Shown: in pieces, positions 47,501-59,699 of the stretch
How the letters are laid out: every line of letters begins with the position of its first letter
Numbering within the stretch: position 1 is the first letter of the stretch
Assembly: GCF_031755915.1 (NCBI RefSeq)
Contig: NC_083388.1
Location: 26,877,001-26,941,000, forward strand
Length of the DNA: 64,000 nucleotides
Reading direction: 5' to 3'
From: Ziziphus jujuba
Taxonomy: Eukaryota > Streptophyta > Magnoliopsida > Rosales > Rhamnaceae
Notes under the pieces: generated by a model
Databases searched by the model: none
Seen by the model: only the letters and a program-made list of their open reading frames with translations
Told to the model about the DNA's origin: nothing
Program-made: the position numbers and the translations under genes

Positions 47501-48440
47501 TTTCTACCATTTTTAAAGTGGGAAAGAGCTCACAGTATTTGTAATCCATGCATTTGCATGACTAAATTTAATTGGCAGATCTTTTCTAATCTCAGTACTG
47601 AAATGACAATAACAATAAAACACATATAACAAAATGAAATTCAGAAAAGTTGATTCTAACAAACTCAGTTTTCCTCTATTGGGTAATACCAGGAGATCAA
47701 CAAAAATCTAAATTCTTTGACCAGTTTTCAGCCAAATAATTCAACAAAATATAGTTCAGGGCAGTAAGTCTAATAATATCACTCTCCATCTAGTCCAAGC
47801 CAAACTACTAAGCCTAACATTCACATAGTAATTTCAACGAACAGTATATGGTCATTAAGTGTAACATCATCAACACCAAGAAAAATCATAGCAAAGACAG
47901 AAAAAATGAAGAACATATACATATCAAAGCGGCGGACCTTGGCACGACGGATATCTAAATTCTTTTCAATAGTTAATTGCTTCCAAAATCCTCACATTTT
48001 GACAAAACAATGCAACATTTCTTTGCAACCACAATTACCAAAACAAAGGCATAATCGCACAAATTCAAAGACAGACAGAGAGAGAATAACATAACGGGAA
48101 AAAAAAAAAAACAACCTGCAGAACGGCAACAACCAGATCGGCGACCAGAACGGCACAAACGTCCAGCAGATCGGCGACCTGCAGAAAAAGAAAGAAAATC
48201 AAGAGAAATTCGAAGAGAAATGCAAAGAAGAAATTCGAAGAGCAACGATATGCTTCAACCTTTGGAGATGCAGAGAGCTGCTGTTTTGCCTTGCAGTGGA
48301 AATAAAGAGAAAGGAGAAGCAAATGCAAAAGAAAAATAAAGAGATGAAATCCGAAAAAGTGGAAAGCCCAAAGAGAGATAGAATAAAGAGATGAAAAATA
48401 GCGGGAAAGGAGAAAAATAATTGTATTTTTATTGGACATT
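44571..48440 (-). other. Upstream region of the kinase gene; possible extra exons
   Basis: Three short minus-strand stretches look exon-like. One is at about 45,510-45,571, after the acceptor 'tttag' (PSLIVEASAEALALTDALL). One is at about 47,935-47,985 (QLTIEKNLDIRRAK). One is at about 48,112-48,182, with a nearly repeated ADLLDVCAVLVADL motif and G+C-rich sequence like a first exon or leader. I could not join all of them to the kinase frame at once, so they may be 5'UTR exons. The rest is AT-rich. 'taaagctttgattccacattaag' is repeated at 45,212-45,270. At 44,780-44,880 there are 'ttttgtcggca' motifs like those of the CACTA terminus at 48.6-50.2 kb. Confidence 0.4.
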
Positions 48441-48604
48441 AGTATTTGTCACCACTTTAAATTAAAAAAATTAAATTTCTATATGTAAAAATGCAGTATT
48501 AATTAACAACTAACACATATGTATATGGATAGTATTGATGATATTTACCAATAATGATAAATATCATTTTTCATTCTTATTTATTTTCCCATTTGAGGAC
48601 TGGT

Positions 48605-50176
48605 GGAACCGTGTGGCCGAACTTGGGGGCATCAAAACTATTGCCGACGAATTTGGTAAAACTCTCTCCAAAAATTCAACTATTTACCGTCAAAATGTTA
48701 TCCATTTGTCGGTATGGTCTCTTTACTAAGGAAAAAAAAATTTCATCGGCAATAGTCATTTTTCTAAGGAAAAGCATATTTCATCGGCAACATTAACTTT
48801 TTCTAAGGAAAAAAATACTATTTCATCGGCAAAAGATCATTTTCCAAACAATTAAAAATACATATCAGATTTTTATTTATTTTTTTTGAAACAATGCATA
48901 TCAGTTTTTTATAAATACAAAATAAAAAAGCAATACATTTGCCGAGTAAATAAAATATAAATTTCATCAACAAATGTTTACTAGTGTTTTCAAAAAATGA
49001 TATACATACAATAAAACAAATATAAATGCTCTCCACCATTAGAGTGCAACGTAGAATGTAACTAACCTGCAAAATTAATTGTAAGCTAAGATAAAAAAAA
49101 GTAACTTATAGACATGTTGATTCAATTTAATTTGTAACTTACGAATTTTGAAATAATACTCCTATTAATAACAACGATGATAATACTATATTTATAGTTA
49201 CATATAATTATGATACTAACTAATAAGTACTGTATTTAATTTGTTTTTTACATAAAAAATTGTATGTATATGTCACAAAAACCCTATGCAGAGGGTGGAC
49301 AAATTACATACATGAGATTTTCTCAAAAGATATATTTTTTGCAATAAAAAATGCACAACTTTTGCCGACAAAATTATAAAATTTCCCGAACAAAAGTCAC
49401 ATTTGCTGAGCAAATTTTTACATTTGCAGACAAAAGTTTATTCAATCATTGAAAAAAATAAGGTATATAGAAGAAGGTAACAAATTAAAATGTAAGTTAG
49501 GATAACAAGTTATTTATATGTATGGTTATTTAATTTAATTTATATCTTATAAATTCTAGAATAATATTACTGCTAATAATAATAATATATATGTGTGTAT
49601 GTACATAATTATCAATGCATCTATTTTCTTTTTAGCATAAAAAATTTACATATATACACACAAAGATCCAAAACAAAGCCATATTGAAGACATGCAACAC
49701 CTTGTCGGCAAATTTTTTTTTACTACCTCCTTACCAAAATTTAAATACATTGTATATATTAATTACAAACAAATAAAATATATAGATTCACTAAATTAAA
49801 TAATAATAATAATAATTCAAAAATATATATTTTGGGATTTTACCTTTTATCGACAATATTGTGCTATTTGTAGATAAATATTAGCTTTTTGCAGAGAATA
49901 TATTGGATCATTGGTAAAAGATATTACTTTGGTAACTAATTTTAATTTGGTTGGTTATTGTTTTTTTTTTTTTTACCAACAATATTCGAGGTTATGGGTG
50001 AAATTTCCATCTTTTGCCCATGAATTTCCATTTCGTTGGTAATTACCAATTTTTTCCCAACGATATTAAGAAATTTTCGATAAAAGTTATTACAATAGAG
50101 GCAATATTGTGTTTTCATCATTAAAAATATAACATTTACCTTATTTTGTTGCCAAAAGTTCATTTTCTTGTAATGC
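48605..50176. mobile_element. CACTA (En/Spm)-like terminus with subterminal repeats
   Basis: The segment ends 'cattttcttgtaatg' (about 50,162-50,176), one base from the complement of the plant CACTA terminus CACTACAAGAAAATG. Inward of it lie many degenerate copies of a short subterminal motif, TTTTGCCGACAAAA or its complement TTTCATCGGCAA: near 48,640, 48,740, 48,780, 48,822, 48,940, 49,357, 49,692, 49,843 and 50,144. Clustered subterminal repeats are characteristic of CACTA elements. No transposase and no clear opposite end were found; similar motifs at 44,780-44,880 may be the other terminus or another element. Confidence 0.65.
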
Positions 50177-50179
50177 AAG

Positions 50180-52502
50180 CAAGAAAGACCAATATGTAGC
50201 GCAAATTAACTTAATTACTTCATTCCAGCTTCAAGGACCAATAACTAGTTAAAAGCACAAGCATGGCGAAAGTGAAGTGCAAACCAACATAAGCTTTCCA
50301 TTTTACAAGATGAATCAATTCAAATAACAGGGAAGAAAAGGATTTTCAAGAATTTGACTACTTATTTGTTCTTTCTCAAGCAATCTAACTGTTAAACACA
50401 GTAAGCAATTTCAAATTAACAGTTAGAGGTCAATTTATACCAATTTTGTCGTAGATTTCTTCGACTTCTTTTGTAGTTTTTCCCTTTTTTTACTTCTGAA
50501 TCACTTTTATCTAAGATTTAAAATATTCGATATTTTTTTGAAATTTATATTTTTCTAAAACGTCAAAATAAAATTTAGATTCCAAATGGAAATAAATAGA
50601 ATTTCTATAATATATATTGAAATTTTGGCAAAATTTCCATAGAAATTTTTTTTTAAAATATTTATATTAAATAATTAACAATTTGGTTAAAAATTCCATA
50701 ATATTCATCGAAATTTTGAAAATTTCTATGTAAATTTATGAAATTTTCTATGGAAATTTTAAAAATATCTATAAATTTATTTTATAAAAAATTCAAAAAT
50801 ATTATTGATGTTTAGTAAATTATTTTATCAAATTAGCTTTAGTGATACCAAATTAAATATATATATACTTGTTATACATTTTATATAAAATGAATTCATT
50901 AAAATCCCATAATTATAAATTAATAATTAATTATATAAGAATGGAAAATAATAACATGAAAATAAAATATTATGTAGAATTGATATTGATAACATTTAAA
51001 TTAATAATATTAAGCAAATAAAAATAAAAAAGATAGAATATATTATACTAAACATTAAAGATAACTATATTTAATATAAGATCCTTATAATTAACATATT
51101 AATAATTATATGAAAAATTATTAAGAAGATACATATTTTAATAATTACTTTTCACATTTTACATCTTAAAATGAAAACAAAAAAAATACTAATAAATTTC
51201 AATTATCTAAGAGTTCCATGAGTATTGAGATGATAGTTATGAATTATAATGTAATTGTAAAATAAATAATTTATCAAATATATACTTTTTTATATATATT
51301 TTTATTAATAATAGTTTATTTATAACATTACCGTTAACTATAAATTAAACTGGTTAAGAAAAATATAATATCTATTCAATATTTTTGTAATTTTTATAAT
51401 CAATTTGATAATTGATTGTTTAAATAAGCGAATGCTTAAATTTTAACAAAAATTTCTATTCTTTAAAATAGATTTTTATCATTTTTTGTGAATTTTTATC
51501 GATATTGGATACTTTTCAATATTTCCGTAGAAATTTTTATATTTTAAACCTTCAAAATTTCCACCGATACTGAAATGTTGAACTTGCTTCTACCCTCACC
51601 TTTAACTTTCCTCGATCGACTTTTCAATCTTCTCAAAGACTATCTAGACTGTGATAGTGGAAGTCTGTTAGAATGAATAAGAATAAAGAAAAGAAAGAAA
51701 TTGATTACCAAAAAAAGATTAAAAAAAAAAAAAAGGTTCATCAACGAGAAAAAATGTACAAACCCAAAAAATGGGTGATCGAATGATAATTTAAATTATT
51801 ATTTGTTTAAATGTTTAAGAATATTTTGATTTTTTGACCAATGAGTGTTTTTGAAATATTAAAAAAAAAATTTGATATGGCTAATAATTTTTGTTTATGA
51901 ATAAAACCATCCAAAATGTATTTATAATGACCTAAAAGTTGAAGAAAATTTTACCCTTAATTAGAAATAAAGTAAAATTTGGTTTAAATTTCGACTTTAC
52001 CAATGGTTTTCTTTTGGTTTACAGGGTTTTTTATGTCTTCAATTTGAAGAATAACCGACAGTTGTTTAGTATTTTAACCTTTAAGCTTTACTAAAATTGC
52101 AACTTTTTTCCCATTCTATTAGTTTTCATTAAAATAAAGTTCTTAGATAAAGTATCTACAACATCATAATGTGTAATTTAAATGACATATCACTTTTTTT
52201 GTTCGAAGTAGGCAAAAAGTTTATATACTAAATTGCGAAATGTTGCATTGGTAATTACAATTAAAATATTTTTATTTTATAGTTATATTGGCTAGAAAAA
52301 CTTAATTTTGCAACTTGATGGTGCTCCTCCATACATTAAATGTGCCATATATTTATTCCCTTCTGCCCGCGGAATCAAACACGATGAAAAAATAGATTCA
52401 TATTGGATGCCAACTTAATATTTAGAGCAAACGGTAAATACGTTAATGTTCAAATCATTGATATTTCATTTGCTTTCAAATACAATATGCCTTTTGTTAA
52501 TG

Positions 52503-52533
<31 letters not shown>

Positions 52534-53580
52534 TATTTGGATTTTATTTTATTATTTATTTTTTTAGTTTGCATTACTAATACAAGACAGATTATTAAAA
52601 TTGTAGTCTCTCTTCCTGAAAAGGAATACCGAATTATCGCAACAAACAGAAATGAAAAGCTATAAGTATGAGAATCAAGTTTCGATAAAGCAGATTTCAT
52701 TGTAGTAAAATGAATTTCTCTCCCTAATGGATTGCATCTTACATCTTTGTCATGTGAGCATTGAGCGACAGACCACAACATTTTAATCTATGCCTTATTT
52801 TTCCTCAGTATTTCTGCCTATTTTCTTCCTTATTATATATTCATTTGGTGAATTACATGCAATTTGTTTGGTTCCTCACAATGTTTGTAATCTTTCTCCA
52901 AATCTTTCCCCATCTACAACCACATCGATTTTTAAAATGCAACAAGAACTACAACATTCTTTATACTATAAACTTCATATATTTTGTACAAGGTGACCAT
53001 TCTGAGCAACCGAAGGGTCCTTTTCAGAAATACCAACAGACTTTATCTACTTTTCAGTGCTGGCATCTCTAACGTAGGTAAGAAGGTTGCACTCTCTTTG
53101 TTATGGTCATCTTCGACAACCAATAATTGTTGCCCTGTTGTCATCTTCACCTACACACACAAAAAATTTTTAAGAACAAATTATGGATGCAAACCAAAAA
53201 AGATGCTATGTATGGCTAGAAAAAAGATTCTGAGTATCAAGATGAGTGGCTTACTTATGGAGCTCCAAATGTCATTTGAAAGTTAAATCTCCAAATAAGC
53301 ATTGCAAGTGCTACGACAGTCTATAAATCGCAGAGTGTAAATTTCAATGATTTTCATCCAAGAAATACAAGTTGTGAAATCATGGAGTTTGAGTTTTAGT
53401 AATAAAGTTACCGCTTATGTAGCAAACATGTTCCTACTTCATTGGTCCTGCACCAAATGGCAAGTAAATGAAAAATTGATTACTACTATCAATGATATGT
53501 AACAAAGATAGTAGATGGTATAACCTTCAAATGACGTTTACCTCAGTGCAAATCGATATCAAGGACCAATGCATGGATAA
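50180..53580. other. AT-rich intergenic DNA
   Basis: No gene recognised. From about 50,530 to 50,780 and again 51,450-51,580 there are recurring 'gaaatttt(t/c)ta(t/c)ggaaattt' motifs in both orientations, suggesting the ends of another decayed element. A (TA)n tract lies at 52,505-52,535. Open frames at 52,760-53,290 show no family resemblance. Confidence 0.45.
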
Positions 53581-53589
53581 AATTATGAA

Positions 53590-55985
53590 CATTTACCTGA
53601 AAAAAGAAAATATGTCCTCACCCTGTATTCTCCCAATGTTTGGGACTACAAAACAGATTCCAATGGAATCATTCCACACCGAAATAAATATATCCTTAAC
53701 CCTGTAGGCTATAAATAGTAATTAAGATAAAGATGACATATATAAGAAAGGACTAGAAGATGGAAACTAGAAGGAAAAAAAAGTTCAGGCCACTATAATA
53801 TATGAAGAAAACTTAGTAACTAAATAAATAATCGTATTCAATCAAATTAACAGAATAAAACCTTTTTATAGCTTATTTCCCAAGTGTGTCATTTTCGAGA
53901 GATCATTGAATCAACTCTCGTGGTTGTGGCTACCATAAGGACAGCAATGATAAGGAGAAAAGTCTTATGCATGATAGCAAAGTCCGGTCATTTTCTAATA
54001 AGAAGTTAGAAATACTAATATCATTGTTTACTCAAGTTGCATACTTAGTTTCTTTACATCCTCAAATAGTTGGAAACCTATCTCCTAGTGTAGAAACAGC
54101 CTAACAGAAACAAAGTGATTGAATGAAAAGACAACGGTTAGATTGCATAAGACACAAACCAAATCGATTTTTTATATAGATTTGGATGCACGAAAATATA
54201 AGATACCTCTTCTTGGAGCTTTGCCACAACCCTAGGCTCCTGCAGCCATTCAAAAAAAGAATGAACGATAAGGTCCATGTTAAAACTGCAGTGATGTTTC
54301 ATACCCAGCCATAAGCAGTGTCATCAAATCATCATAGACTTTCTTGCCAGAAACCTACAAGCATGTGTAAGAATAGATTCAGTCACCTATGATAGTGCTA
54401 ATAATAAAAGAACATTCAATACTTTCTAGCAACATACATATCTGCTAATGCAAAAAGTAAGTGAGGAATGCTGGGATCTTGTTCATTCATGTATTCCTTG
54501 TGAAACTCGAGCTCTTATTCATCAACCAACCTCTATAGAAGCAGAAATAAAAACAACAAAGCCACAGCTGCCTGTATTTATTAGCCATGTACCAATTAAG
54601 ACCTAGAATAAGATCTATGGATTTGCAGTTCAATGCATGAACAGATAAAAAATGAACATGTCAATACAAGTATGAAGCCAGAATGCAAAACATCAATTAA
54701 ATTTTTAAAGGTCAGTATCCATCCACAAAAGTATTAATTTGACCAAAATTTCATTAGTCACAAAAGATCCCACACTTGCATTAACAATGCATTACATGGT
54801 TACTCCAACAGTTAAGTTGGTCACTTGCATATTGCAATCAGATCATCAGGTATGTTGTTAACTAATTTGAGGGCTGCTGACCTTTTTCTCTTTTGTTTAA
54901 ATGTCTTTCCACATTGGGAACCACAGGAATGGAACCGGTGCTACACTAAGGTCTTCTGCTAGTCTCAAGACAGCATAAACAACCTATGCTAACCAAAATT
55001 AAAGTAAATAAATATGTGAAGCAACTTCAGAGAAGCATCTTTGTATCGTAAATCATACTGAAAGAGGGAAAAAAAAATTTGAAAAAACTGAAGCAATGAT
55101 TAAAGAGAGTAAAAAACACACCTCAATCATCCCAGTTTCATTCGTTAAGAAGTCGATCAAGATCATTATTAAAAACTGCCTGGCCATATCTAATGTCAAA
55201 ATGGGAGAAAAATGACTCCAAACCTTAACATCTTCCCCATCAAATGCCACAGCATCTAACTTATGGCAAAGACTATATGTAGCTTTTCCAAAGAGATTAA
55301 TCGCAGTTGCTGCATACACGAGGATGAATCAAGAAAAAGAAATATTTGAAAACTTGGTGAAATTTTAGAGACAATATATACAGATATTATTTATAACATG
55401 CTCTGAACTACACCAAGGTGAGCTCCAAACTGTCATGAAATAAAATGACAGGGAAATCATACATAAAGTTTTTATGATGTAGGTAGATGCCTCACAACTA
55501 CAGGCATAAAGACGTGGTCTTTTTAAAACTTTTAAATAGTTCATCTCAAATGCTATTTAAAGCTTTTTAACCATAAACAAAAGAGTGTTTCTTTCTCTTC
55601 ATGTCTCTCTTTGATAATATTGACCAACCCACAATTCTTGCTGAAAATCTATCAGTTTCCTTCATCAATAAACTATCCTATAATAATTCAAAAATCCAAA
55701 AATTCCTTAAATTGATAACGCACTTAACTTTACTACATACTTTAAATAAGATACGCTTATATTTTGCCACTAGGCAAGAACGAGCCTCAACTTGGTGTTT
55801 ATGGTCATATTGAACTAAAGAATATCATACTATTTTCCACCAAACCTACCGGAAAGAACAGGAGAGGAGTTAACAAATGAATACCTTCATATGCAATGCT
55901 GGTAAAACAGCACATTGCAGAACATGCCATATTTTCCCGTCAGCTGAGATAAGTCCCTTCCCCATGGCAAAATCTAAGACTTCTG
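53590..55985 (-). pseudogene. CYP97A-type carotenoid hydroxylase P450 pseudogene
   Basis: CYP97A enzymes hydroxylate the beta-ring of carotenes in plastids on the route to lutein. Fragments lie in family order on the minus strand: LAEVLDFAMGKGLISADGKI at about 55,900-55,985; INLFGKATYSLCHKLDAVAF, DGEDVKV and TNETGMIEV at about 55,100-55,320; ELEFHKEYMNEQDPSIPH at about 54,470-54,530; VSGKKVYDDLMTLLMAGYET at about 54,295-54,355 (the I-helix, usually AGHET); PRVVAKLQEE at about 54,210-54,245; and KDIFISVWN at about 53,670-53,705. Damage seen: stop codons (for example before ELEFH), frame shifts within QAVFNNDLD and after the I-helix. The N-terminal transit region and the heme-binding Cys segment are absent. 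It stops abruptly at the F-box scrap at 55,986. Confidence 0.85.
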
Positions 55986-56092
55986 CTAGTTGGTCCAAAT
56001 GGATTCAACCATTTGCTGTTGGTCCAAATGCTGATGCGTTGTTCATTGGAACTAATAAATGGATTTTTGGATTTCAGCTACCACCTTTGTGA
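55986..56092 (+). pseudogene. F-box C-terminal scrap (fragment C)
   Basis: The plus strand reads SKWIQPFAVGPNADALFIGT then NKWIFGF, which aligns with the WIEPIAVSPTADVLFIGTKD segment of F-box gene A. Only about 35 codons remain. It abuts the truncated CYP97A pseudogene, with the two on opposite strands, so it marks a breakpoint. Confidence 0.8.
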
Positions 56093-56574
56093 ATTGTGAT
56101 TAAACAGAAGAGGTTTGTGGATTGTGATTAATCTTTCTTGAGTTTTTCAATGTTAGATGAATATCTAAAGCAATGATACGATCCATATTCTTTGCAGGAA
56201 TCTCAAAGAGCAAAAGAACAAGGTGAAAGGAAGGATTAGTAACCTTGTTTTCAATTTGTTTCAATAATGGCCCTGAATTTTCTTCTGCTTTTTTCCCTAA
56301 CTATTTGTGACACATCACCTTCTTCTTCTTCTTCTTCTTCTTGGTGAACAAAACATCACCTTTTGCCATCGAATTTATGCAACCAAGATTCATAAATATA
56401 TCCTTTAATTTGTAACTGATTTTCTGCATTTGGCCTTATTTAACAAATTATGTCGGTATTTCTGCCTCTGTGAATATGTTCCAAAAGTCTACCATTTCAA
56501 GTAGGCTATCCATAGGAATTAGTCATCTTATTTGTTGGTCGTGGTTGTTTTCAATTCTCAAGTTCTAATTTGGA

Positions 56575-56865
56575 AACTCTATAGTGCAGCATCACCCCTG
56601 TGATTGGGATGGTTATCAAGTAAGCAATCAAACTATGATGCATTTGTAAATGGCCTCCAAAATGCAGGATGAACATTTCAATGAGGTTTCTATATACTCT
56701 ACCTTTTGGATGGACTGGTTGACAAACAGATTTGACAGCTTTTTGTGTCATATAAATTATAATCTTATTAGAATTATTTACAAAAACTTTGGTTCCACAT
56801 GCATGTAATTTTGTCTGAACAAATGTTCTGTAAATCACTTTGTCACAATTGTTTACAAACACTTG
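56575..56865 (+). pseudogene. Calreticulin-3 3'-end fragment, copy B
   Basis: Reverse-oriented counterpart of 40,400-40,745. It carries 'gcagcatcacccctgtgattgggatggttatcaagtaagc' (the penultimate CRT3 exon with its donor, now HHPCDWDGYQ), the 'tgcag|gatgaac' junction where CRT3 has 'tgcag|gatgagc', and the flanking 'ggttgacaaacagatttgacagctttttg'. It sits next to F-box copy B exactly as copy A does. Confidence 0.82.
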
Positions 56866-56873
56866 AAACTTCA

Positions 56874-59640
56874 CTAATTATCATGTAAATCATGTGTATC
56901 CATACTTAAAATCTCCCCACCATCAGAAGCGATTGTTCTGTTTAATAGGCAAAAATGAAACAAATTAAGGTAAGTATGCGAAACATTAAAAGTGAAGCAC
57001 AACAATACGTCAAAGAAATTAAAAAAAAGAGAACATAACTTTGCAATCCACAACACCAATTTTCCTTTTTCCTTTGTTATATTGTTTCAGTATATTAAAA
57101 ATCTACTAGAACAAAATAAATAAACTAAATTGATCAATCACACAATACCAAAACAAATTCCCATTACCCACCATCATAGCTAAAAGTTTAGCATTTAATA
57201 TTCTAGATACTTACCTTACTATCCATGTACCTAAACTTTATAATGGGTTCAAATTCATGTCAATCATATAGAACACACCTAGATTAATCATAACTTCAAA
57301 TGGTCGTCTTCTCCTTCAGCTTGCTTTTGAAGCATTTATTGCAAGCCTAATCCTAACTTAGAACTGCTTCAAACAATATGTATTTCATTATAGATTCAAA
57401 TGAAATATAAATATACATCTAAGCATATTTTGTTACTTTTCTCTCTCTTTGTTTCTTCCCACAATGTAAAATTTTACATCAAACTCTAGTATCGAGACTC
57501 TCTACTATCCTCTTATACAAATCTTCTAATTCAAAAGGATAAACCAAGTAAAAATTTACCAATTTTGAAATTAAATACTTCCTCTGGAGAAAACCAAACA
57601 AGAATTCATAGCAAAAGCTAAGCTAGTCCTATTGACAGAAAAACAACTAAAGATAGAGTTTTGACCATAACCACCCCCAAGTAAAGTCAATTATTATAAC
57701 CAATAACAAAACATGACAACAACTCCCAACTATTCATTTTACTGTCCCCAACACATGCGAACTCCATTTCCCTTTGAATCCTCATAACGCACCTAGATTT
57801 TGGCCTCTTGGCACCAAAGCAATAGCAAACTTCCCCAACTGAAGCTTATTTATCAGAGTGAAATAATTTTTCAGCTTAACTAGATTCTTACCAAAGAAAA
57901 CAAGGTAATGAAGAGGGTTCTTCTAAAATACTATCGGTAGCAACTTTATGACAAACATATAGAGCTAACCCAATGTGACAAGGAATTTACATGTTCTAGA
58001 AATCTAAACCTTCATTAAAAATGAGCATGTTAATTAGTAGTCTGATCCTTATAATAATGTATTAGTTTCAGCTCTGATCCGCATAGTATATACACACCCT
58101 GTTGTAATTTCAAATAAAAAATGATCACCTGAGTTCAAGCAAAGGGATATTCTTGTTTTATAAAGCATCAAACTCAACAAGAAACTTTCATCAGTCATAA
58201 AATTAAATGAGAAAATCTTCATAAAGATGTAGACCTTCATTTGGCATATTCATTAGAGGACTTAACTGAACTAGGAGTTTTACAACTTAAATAAATCACT
58301 TGAGATGCAAAAGTATTATTTCAAATGAAAATTAAAAGCCGCAAGCAACATGATTTTAAGAAGCGAACTACTTATAGTGGAGAAGATACCGCACTCCCAT
58401 CACCCAACTTGTAAAATTGTACTAGGCAAGTGCACTTGCACAACATAAAGAGAGGGAAGAAATAACAATCAACACCTCTATTAGGTGCTCCTTCATACAC
58501 CAACTGAAGTTTTTTGCTTTCAATATGGTAGCTTAAGATCCAGTCTTTAGCTCCAACGAACAAGACATCAGCATTTGGAGTAACAGCAATGGGTTCAATC
58601 CATGTTTCACGGCGAAGTGAAAGTTGATCGAATATAATATCTTGCAGATAACGGTGGGAAACACTAAATTTGAGAACCCATTCACCAGGGCCATTTCTAT
58701 TGCCACCATCAACATAAAACCAAACACAGAAAGCACCCAACCTACTTACACGTCTACAATAATAAAGGTGGTTCATTGACACCCCAAGACGTCCAATTTT
58801 ACACATATCAGAGGATTCAACCTCTCTTTTTGCATCATTTACACGAGCTACCACAGCTTTCTCTCGATAAGGGACGTGAAGAAGACAGGTAGGAGTTTTG
58901 GCAAGATTATCAAGGTCAATGCATAAAATATTGGATGAGCTTACCATCCAATACAACACTCCACGGAAGTAAGTGAAATGCCTTTAAAACAACAATGAAT
59001 TACGTGCAAAAATTGTACCCAGTTGAAGATGATGTCAAACCCAGTGTCCAGTTTCAGAAGAAAACACGTCCAGAACAAGTGAGGCCTCGGGACCAATTTG
59101 TTCATACATGTCCATGGATATGGGTTCACTCATCTGGACAACTCTGTAATGAAGGGATTCTATAGGATCAAAAGCCAAGGCTACCAAAAAATGGAACTTT
59201 CTGGAGTGTTCGAGTGCTTTAGGAAGATAGCATTGTTGTTTTGTGGTGGTATTGAAAACAACGTACTGCCAAAAGCTCGAGTCGAACAGAAGTTCTAAGC
59301 CATTGGAGTAGTCAATGAGAACCCAAGATGGCTGAATTCGCTCTGGCTCCGTTTCAAGAGGGACAGACACAAAATTGATATCGGCAACATCGGAAAACTG
59401 AATAAGAAAATCAATGTATGATCGTCTTCGTTGGGTGAAGTGAGAATGTTTGTACAGCACCAAACTCCAGAAGTAGATACCAGCAATGGGGGAATTAGGC
59501 CATAACCTCCTGAGCATCAAATTTTCATCTTCTGAAATTAATCGGTGCTATGACTTGCACATGTACTTGCACCTCACCACATCTTTCGCCGACGTTCTAA
59601 CCAATATCTCTGCCAATAACTCCTCCCTTAAATCCTCCAT
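56874..59640 (-). pseudogene. F-box gene copy B (inverted pseudogene)
   Basis: Starts MEDLREELLAEILVRTSAKD at 59,640 and aligns with F-box copy A throughout. Three codons have become stops: Trp of CKLWHR is TAG (59,548-59,550), Arg after SSETGHWV is TGA (59,035-59,037), and Trp in NSVLFWRH is TAA (58,984-58,986). Between these the frame is kept, with no indel that shifts it. The final-intron donor GTAAGT is ATAAGT (from about 58,375), yet the terminal small exon (TIASDGGEILSMDTHDLHDN) is still open to 56,874. Its upstream DNA does not match the module in front of copy A. A shorter frame from an internal Met could still be translated, but it would lack the F-box. Confidence 0.92.
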
Positions 59641-59699
59641 AACCAGTCCACTACAACCACCACAACTCTCAAACTTCATCGTCTTCCTTCCTAAGTAGC

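Noticed and set aside
48065..48439. 124-codon minus-strand frame
   Set aside because: Mostly hydrophobic low-complexity translation of A/T-rich DNA; only the short G+C-rich part looks exon-like and is noted separately.
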